In this document: positions 59,948 through 64,000 of the stretch, piece by piece
Position numbering within the stretch: the first letter of the stretch is position 1
Layout: every line of letters starts with the position of its first letter
Assembly: GCA_910579755.1 (NCBI GenBank)
Contig: CAJTVB010000002.1
Coordinates: 1 to 64,000, forward strand
Direction of reading: 5' to 3'
Source: an uncultured Acetatifactor sp.
Lineage (GTDB): Bacteria > Bacillota > Clostridia > Lachnospirales > Lachnospiraceae
Length of the DNA stretch: 64,000 nucleotides
Position numbers and translations under genes: made by a program
Notes under the pieces: generated by a model
What the model was told of the DNA's origin: nothing
Database searches by the model: none
The model's input: the letters and a program-made list of their open reading frames with translations, nothing else

Positions 59948-60855
59948 AGAAGGGAAAAAAGAGAAGAGGGTTTACAAAGGAAGACGGTAAGGCCTATCTG
60001 ATGCTGCTGCCTTATATTATTCTGTTTTCCACCTTTATTCTGGTTCCGGTGGTCATTGCCATAGGCCTGTCCTTTACATACTTTGACGTGATCAACAAGC
60101 CCTCCTTCACCGGACTGCTGAATTATATCACCCTGTTTACCCAGGATGAGGTGTTTCTGAAATACGTGCTGCCCAACACCTTTCTCTATGCGCTGATCGT
60201 AGGCCCGGGCGGCTATGTGATATCCTTCCTGCTGGCATGGATGCTGGCCCAGATCCAGCCCCTTCCCAGGACGATTCTGGCGTTGTGCATCTATACGCCC
60301 TCCATGCTGGGCGGGGTGTTCATCGGTGTCATCTGGAAGACCATTTTTTCCGGCGACCAGTCCGGGTGGTTCAACAGTATACTGCTGCGGCTGGGGCTTA
60401 TCGATACGCCCATTCAGTTTCTGCTGACCAGCGATTATTTTATGCTGATTATGATTATTGTATCCCTGTGGTCGGCCATGGGAATCGGCTTCCTGTCCAT
60501 GATATCCGGTATCCTGAATATCGACCAGGAGCTGTATGAGGCGGCCTATGTGGACGGCATCCGGAACCGCTTCCAGGAGATTGTATACATTACGATACCC
60601 TCCATGAAGCCCCAGATGTTCTTCGGCGCAGTCATGGCCATTGTCAACGCCTTCAACATGGGATGGATCGGCGTTACCTTAAGCGGCGCCAATCCCACGC
60701 CCAATTACTCCGGCCAGCTGATTACCAATCATATCGATGATTACGGCTTTCTGCGGTATGAGATGGGATATGCGGCGGCCATTTCCGTGGTGCTTTTACT
60801 GGTGGTGTACGGCTTCAATATGGCGGCGGGCAGGCTGTTCGGCGACAACGATTAA
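59935..60855 (+). CDS. CUT1 sugar ABC permease (MalF-like), locus 2
   Basis: A 306-residue permease with six helices and EAA loop EAAYVDGIRNRFQEIVYITIP, the positional and sequence paralogue of the gene at 13583. GGGAGGTG precedes the ATG inside the end of the giant binding protein gene, so the two are translationally coupled. Confidence 0.93.
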   Translation: MEQVKKGKKRRGFTKEDGKAYLMLLPYIILFSTFILVPVVIAIGLSFTYFDVINKPSFTGLLNYITLFTQDEVFLKYVLPNTFLYALIVGPGGYVISFLLAWMLAQIQPLPRTILALCIYTPSMLGGVFIGVIWKTIFSGDQSGWFNSILLRLGLIDTPIQFLLTSDYFMLIMIIVSLWSAMGIGFLSMISGILNIDQELYEAAYVDGIRNRFQEIVYITIPSMKPQMFFGAVMAIVNAFNMGWIGVTLSGANPTPNYSGQLITNHIDDYGFLRYEMGYAAAISVVLLLVVYGFNMAAGRLFGDND

Positions 60856-60870
60856 CAGGAGGCAGAGAGG

Positions 60871-61767
60871 ATGTCCATGAAGAAGAGGAAGAAAAGGCGC
60901 GGAGACTTTCAGGGGTCCCGCATTAATCCCAGAAGTTTTTCCAAGGGGCAGATCAAGTTTTACCTGATTTTGATTCCGCTGGCCCTGTTTATGATCCTGC
61001 CGGTAATCATGCTGATCAATCGTGCGTTTATGCCGCTGGGGGAGCTGTTTGCATTCCCGCCTCATATTGTGGCGCACAACCCCACCATGAATAATTTTAA
61101 GAATCTGTTTGCCCTGTCCGAGACCACGGGTGTTCCCATGCTGCGCTATCTGCTGAACTCCGTGCTGGTGACGCTGCTGACGGTGGCATTGAATCTGGTG
61201 ATCACCATCCTGGGAGCTTATACCTTTGCAAAAAAGAATTTTAAGGGGAAGCCGGTTCTCTTTGAGATCAATCAGCTGGCCCTGATGTTTGTGCCCACGG
61301 CGGTAGCGATCTCCCGGTATCTGGTAATTACCACGCTGCACCTTACGGACACCTGGCTGGTGCATGTGCTGCCGCTGGCCGCCATGCCGGTGGGATTGTT
61401 TCTGGTGAAGCAGTTTACGGACCAGATTCCCGATGCTCTGATTGAGGCGGCTGTCATGGACGGCGCCCGGGAGCTGACCATCATCCGCAAGATCATTGTT
61501 CCGCTGATCAGACCGGCGCTGGCCACTTCCATTGTGCTTACCTTTCAGCAGGTGTGGATGGCCACGGAGGCCTCCAACAATTATGTGAACAATGACACCA
61601 TGCGCACCCTGGCCTATTACCTGAATTCTCTGTCCACCAATAATACCATTGCGGCGGCGGGTATGACGGCGGCGGCATCGGTGCTGCTGTTTCTGCCGAA
61701 CCTGGTCATTTTTATCTGCATGCAGTCTCAGGTCATGAACACCATGAGCCATTCGGGCATCAAGTAG
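60871..61767 (+). CDS. CUT1 sugar ABC permease (MalG-like), locus 2
   Basis: A 298-residue permease with basic N-terminus, six helices, EAA loop EAAVMDGARELTIIRKIIVP and the ending MNTMSHSGIK. AGGAGGCAGAGAGG precedes the ATG. It forms the heterodimeric channel with the preceding gene; no ATPase gene follows. Confidence 0.93.
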   Translation: MSMKKRKKRRGDFQGSRINPRSFSKGQIKFYLILIPLALFMILPVIMLINRAFMPLGELFAFPPHIVAHNPTMNNFKNLFALSETTGVPMLRYLLNSVLVTLLTVALNLVITILGAYTFAKKNFKGKPVLFEINQLALMFVPTAVAISRYLVITTLHLTDTWLVHVLPLAAMPVGLFLVKQFTDQIPDALIEAAVMDGARELTIIRKIIVPLIRPALATSIVLTFQQVWMATEASNNYVNNDTMRTLAYYLNSLSTNNTIAAAGMTAAASVLLFLPNLVIFICMQSQVMNTMSHSGIK

Positions 61768-61811
61768 GAGGGAGGAAAAGCCGCGTCCAAGGACGGACGG
61801 CATAAAAGGAT

Positions 61812-63860
61812 ATGAAAATGAGAAACTTTAACATGATTAGAAATATCCTGTTCCTTCCCATGGCGATATTCCTGATCCTGCAGCTGCCCATGAGTGTGAG
61901 CGCCAATCGGGCCACCTCATACACTTATGCGGCGGACGAGGATAAGCATTGGGAGAGGACACAGGACGCTTACCTTCCCGATAAGACAGTGACGGGGCTG
62001 GGGCTTTCCTCACCGGAGGATCTGTTTATCGATGAGGACAACATGCTGTACATAGCGGATACCGGCAACAGGCGCGTCATCAAGTATGATATCAACAGCG
62101 GACAGGTGGCGGGGATTTTGGAAAACGGGGAGTTCACCGGTCCCAGAGGCGTCTATGTGACGGAAAACGGCGATATTTATGTGGCCGACACGGGGGCCAA
62201 GGCCGTTTTGATTTTTGACAAGGATTTCAACCTGCTTAACAAGCTGACCCGGCCCGATGCGCCGATCTTTGCAGACACCAACTACGAGCCCAAGCGGGTG
62301 GCTGTGGACGGAGGCGGTAATGTGTACCTGATCGGCGAGGGCGTGTACAACGGCGTGATCCAGCTGGCCAGAATAGGGGAGTTTTTGGGGTATTTTGCGG
62401 TAAACGACGCTGATCTGACCTTTTCACAGCGTCTGCAGCAGCTGATTTTTACCAGGGCTCAGCTGGCCAATCTGGTGGACATTAATCCCACGGTATTTTC
62501 CAATGTATTCGTGGACAGAAACGGTATTGTCTATACCGCCACCAGCGGCACCCACCGCAACGGCATGAAGAAGCACAGCACCAACGGCGGTAATATGTTT
62601 AAAACAGATGTCTGGTCATTTGATGACCTGACAGATGTGTACGTGGACGGCGAAGGGCTTATCTACGCCTGCTCCGCCTCGGGCTATATTAACATTTATT
62701 CTAAAAACGGAGAGGAGATCTTTGAATTCGGCTCCTATGTGACCACGGTGGATATTGCCGGGCTGTTTACCAGCCTGCCCTCTATCGCCGTGGATGTGGA
62801 CGGCAATATCTGGGCGGTGGACGGCGCCAAGGGCTATCTGCAGTCTTTCCGGCCCACAGAATATGCGCAGACCGTATACACGGCCATGAACCTGTACGAG
62901 GAAGGGCGCTACGAGGAGGCCATGGAGAAGTGGAACGAAGTGCTGCGGCTGAACCAGATGTCCGTGCTGGCACATAACGGTGTGGGCAAGGCCTATCTCC
63001 ACGCGGAGGACTATGAGGCGTCCCTGGAGCATTTCAAGGTGGCCAACAACAAGGAGTACTATTCGCAGTCCTTCTGGGAGGTGCGAAATACCTGGATTCA
63101 GAAGTGGATGGGGCTGGTTTTGGGGCTGCTCATAGGTCTGCTTGTGCTAAGGGGGATTGTGAAGGCCGTAGACAAAAGGCACGGAGGGCGTCTGGCCCAG
63201 GCAAAGCTGAAGGCTCATGCCAGGGCGGAAACCATTCCCATATGGAAGGATATTCTCTATGCCCTGAAAACGCCCAGACATCCCATGGACTGCTACTACG
63301 AGATCCGCAGGTACAGACAGGGCTCCGTTGCCGCGGCAACAGTGATATATGCATTGTTCTTTATTGATTTTATGGCCTATAAGACGGTGAAGGGCTTTAT
63401 CTACCAGACAGTGAAGGTGGAGAATATGGACATAGGATCAATCGTGCTGGGATTTTTCGTTTTGCTGGGTCTGTTTATTATCTGTAATTATCTGGTAACC
63501 AGCATCAACGACGGGGACGGAACCTTCCGGCAGATCTTTATGATCCCGGCCTACGGCCTGATGCCTGTTATGATCGCCCTGCTGGCGGTGACCTGTGTGT
63601 CCTATGTGCTGACCTATAATGAATCGTTCCTGCTGACGCTGGCGCTGCTGATCGGAGTTGTCTGGAGCATTGTCACCATCTTCATCGGTCTGCAGACAGT
63701 TCATGATTATACCTTTGGGGAGACCGTAAAAAGCGTCATCCTGACGGTGGTGTTTATGATCATTGTGGCGGTGATCGGCATTATTATCTCCATCATGTGG
63801 AACAGCCTGTATACCTTCCTTACTTCCGTCGGAAAGGAGATGATCCAGAATGTTTTTTGA
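61812..63860 (+). CDS. Fused NHL-repeat/TPR/Yip1 membrane protein
   Basis: A 682-residue protein that joins in one chain what locus 1 encodes as two genes. Signal peptide to about residue 33 (PMSVSA); NHL repeats to about residue 350 (MLYIADTGNRRVIKYDINSG, DIYVADTGAKAVLIFDKDFN); TPR-like pair at about 355-415 (MNLYEEGRYEEAMEKWNEVL, LAHNGVGKAYLHAEDYEASL); membrane helix at about 432-452; a basic cytoplasmic linker of about 40 residues; and a Yip1 domain from about residue 485 (LKTPRHPMDCYYEIRRYRQG) with five helices. The topology puts the propeller outside and the linker inside. The stop lies inside the next gene's start region. Function is unknown; fusion implies a stable complex of the two parts in locus 1. 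Confidence 0.85.
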   Translation: MKMRNFNMIRNILFLPMAIFLILQLPMSVSANRATSYTYAADEDKHWERTQDAYLPDKTVTGLGLSSPEDLFIDEDNMLYIADTGNRRVIKYDINSGQVAGILENGEFTGPRGVYVTENGDIYVADTGAKAVLIFDKDFNLLNKLTRPDAPIFADTNYEPKRVAVDGGGNVYLIGEGVYNGVIQLARIGEFLGYFAVNDADLTFSQRLQQLIFTRAQLANLVDINPTVFSNVFVDRNGIVYTATSGTHRNGMKKHSTNGGNMFKTDVWSFDDLTDVYVDGEGLIYACSASGYINIYSKNGEEIFEFGSYVTTVDIAGLFTSLPSIAVDVDGNIWAVDGAKGYLQSFRPTEYAQTVYTAMNLYEEGRYEEAMEKWNEVLRLNQMSVLAHNGVGKAYLHAEDYEASLEHFKVANNKEYYSQSFWEVRNTWIQKWMGLVLGLLIGLLVLRGIVKAVDKRHGGRLAQAKLKAHARAETIPIWKDILYALKTPRHPMDCYYEIRRYRQGSVAAATVIYALFFIDFMAYKTVKGFIYQTVKVENMDIGSIVLGFFVLLGLFIICNYLVTSINDGDGTFRQIFMIPAYGLMPVMIALLAVTCVSYVLTYNESFLLTLALLIGVVWSIVTIFIGLQTVHDYTFGETVKSVILTVVFMIIVAVIGIIISIMWNSLYTFLTSVGKEMIQNVF

Positions 63861-64000
63861 TAAAAGAAAAAAAGGCAGAAAAATGGTCCTGGCGTTGATT
63901 CTGGCCGTGGGACTGGGGTCAGCCTCCATTCCCGCCCGGGCCTATGTGTCCACCAACCGGGATACGGGGACGGCTCCCGAACGGGCGGAGTATACGCCGG
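63850..64000 (+). CDS. Start of a secreted protein, 3' truncated by the window edge; DUF5696 candidate by position
   Basis: The ATG at 63850 overlaps the previous gene's end by 11 bases. Fifty codons are visible: a basic N-terminus, then a hydrophobic signal segment (MVLALILAVGLGSAS) with a likely cleavage after IPARA. In locus 1 the gene at this place encodes the DUF5696 protein, so the same is expected here, but the visible part is only signal peptide and linker. Confidence 0.55.
   Translation, partial: MFFDKRKKGRKMVLALILAVGLGSASIPARAYVSTNRDTGTAPERAEYTP

Noticed and set aside
1..64000. tRNA or rRNA genes, phage genes, replication origin
   Set aside because: No cloverleaf-like or rRNA-like stretch, structural phage gene or DnaA-box cluster was recognised by eye; a tRNA and Rfam scan would be needed to exclude small RNAs.

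Overview
The window looks like a chromosomal segment from a gut-type Firmicute, most likely a Lachnospiraceae-like Clostridium. Reasons: AGGAGG-type ribosome binding sites with frequent TTG/GTG starts, consensus sigma-A promoters, LplABC-type and CUT1 sugar ABC transporters, DUF5696 and DUF5692 proteins, BceRSAB-type modules, and a dense set of plant-glycan enzymes (GH32, GH172, GH36, GH43, GH5, GH105, PL11). No rRNA, tRNA or CRISPR array was recognised.

Layout. (1) 1-8.5 kb is an eroded accessory zone. It holds the C-terminal half of a DUF1998 helicase broken by a frameshift, an AAA-ATPase/PD-(D/E)XK protein, the remains of an LplB-YtcP-LplA transporter, an IS4-family transposase tail with an intact Y2R3E6K signature, a decapitated RhuM gene and an unrecognised gene split by a stop codon. 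(2) 8.7-10.5 kb is an esterase stump fused in frame to an internally deleted rhamnogalacturonan lyase. (3) 10.7-28.5 kb is a large fructan-type locus: a giant membrane-anchored solute-binding protein, two permease pairs, an NHL/TPR protein, a Yip1-like membrane protein, a DUF5696 protein, a second binding lipoprotein, a GH32-like lipoprotein, a LacI regulator, a cytoplasmic GH32 and a GH172. (4) 28.5-38 kb is mixed: GH43-like enzyme, NUDIX, truncated GH105, phosphopantetheinyl transferase, a two-component system with accessory proteins, and TauE/SafE with MarR. (5) 38-43 kb is a raffinose/sucrose operon (GH36, GH32, fructokinase), followed by a DUF5692 membrane protein. (6) 44-48 kb holds a GH5 lipoprotein, a LacI regulator and a DUF4143-type ATPase. 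(7) 48-52.7 kb is a BceRSAB-like module on the minus strand whose kinase is frameshifted near its end. (8) 52.8-64 kb is a second copy of the importer architecture, with a beta-helix lipoprotein in front. It runs off the right edge.

How it works together. The two importer loci share the order giant anchored binding protein - permease - permease - NHL/TPR - Yip1 - next gene. In the first copy NHL/TPR and Yip1 are separate genes overlapping by ATGA; in the second they are one polypeptide. No sugar-importer ATPase is encoded in the window, so a shared MsmK-type ATPase elsewhere is expected. Locus 1 probably takes up fructans or fructo-oligosaccharides (GH32 outside, GH32 and GH172 inside). Locus 2 is tied to the GH5 enzyme and the second LacI by an identical 14-base operator present once before GH5 and twice around the locus 2 promoter, 51 bp apart. 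Pectin-related pieces (PL11, GH105, esterase, Lpl transporter) are all damaged, suggesting a rhamnogalacturonan pathway being lost.

Three genes are broken by apparent single-base losses (near 1020, 5100 and 51060), so sequencing error must be excluded before calling them dead.
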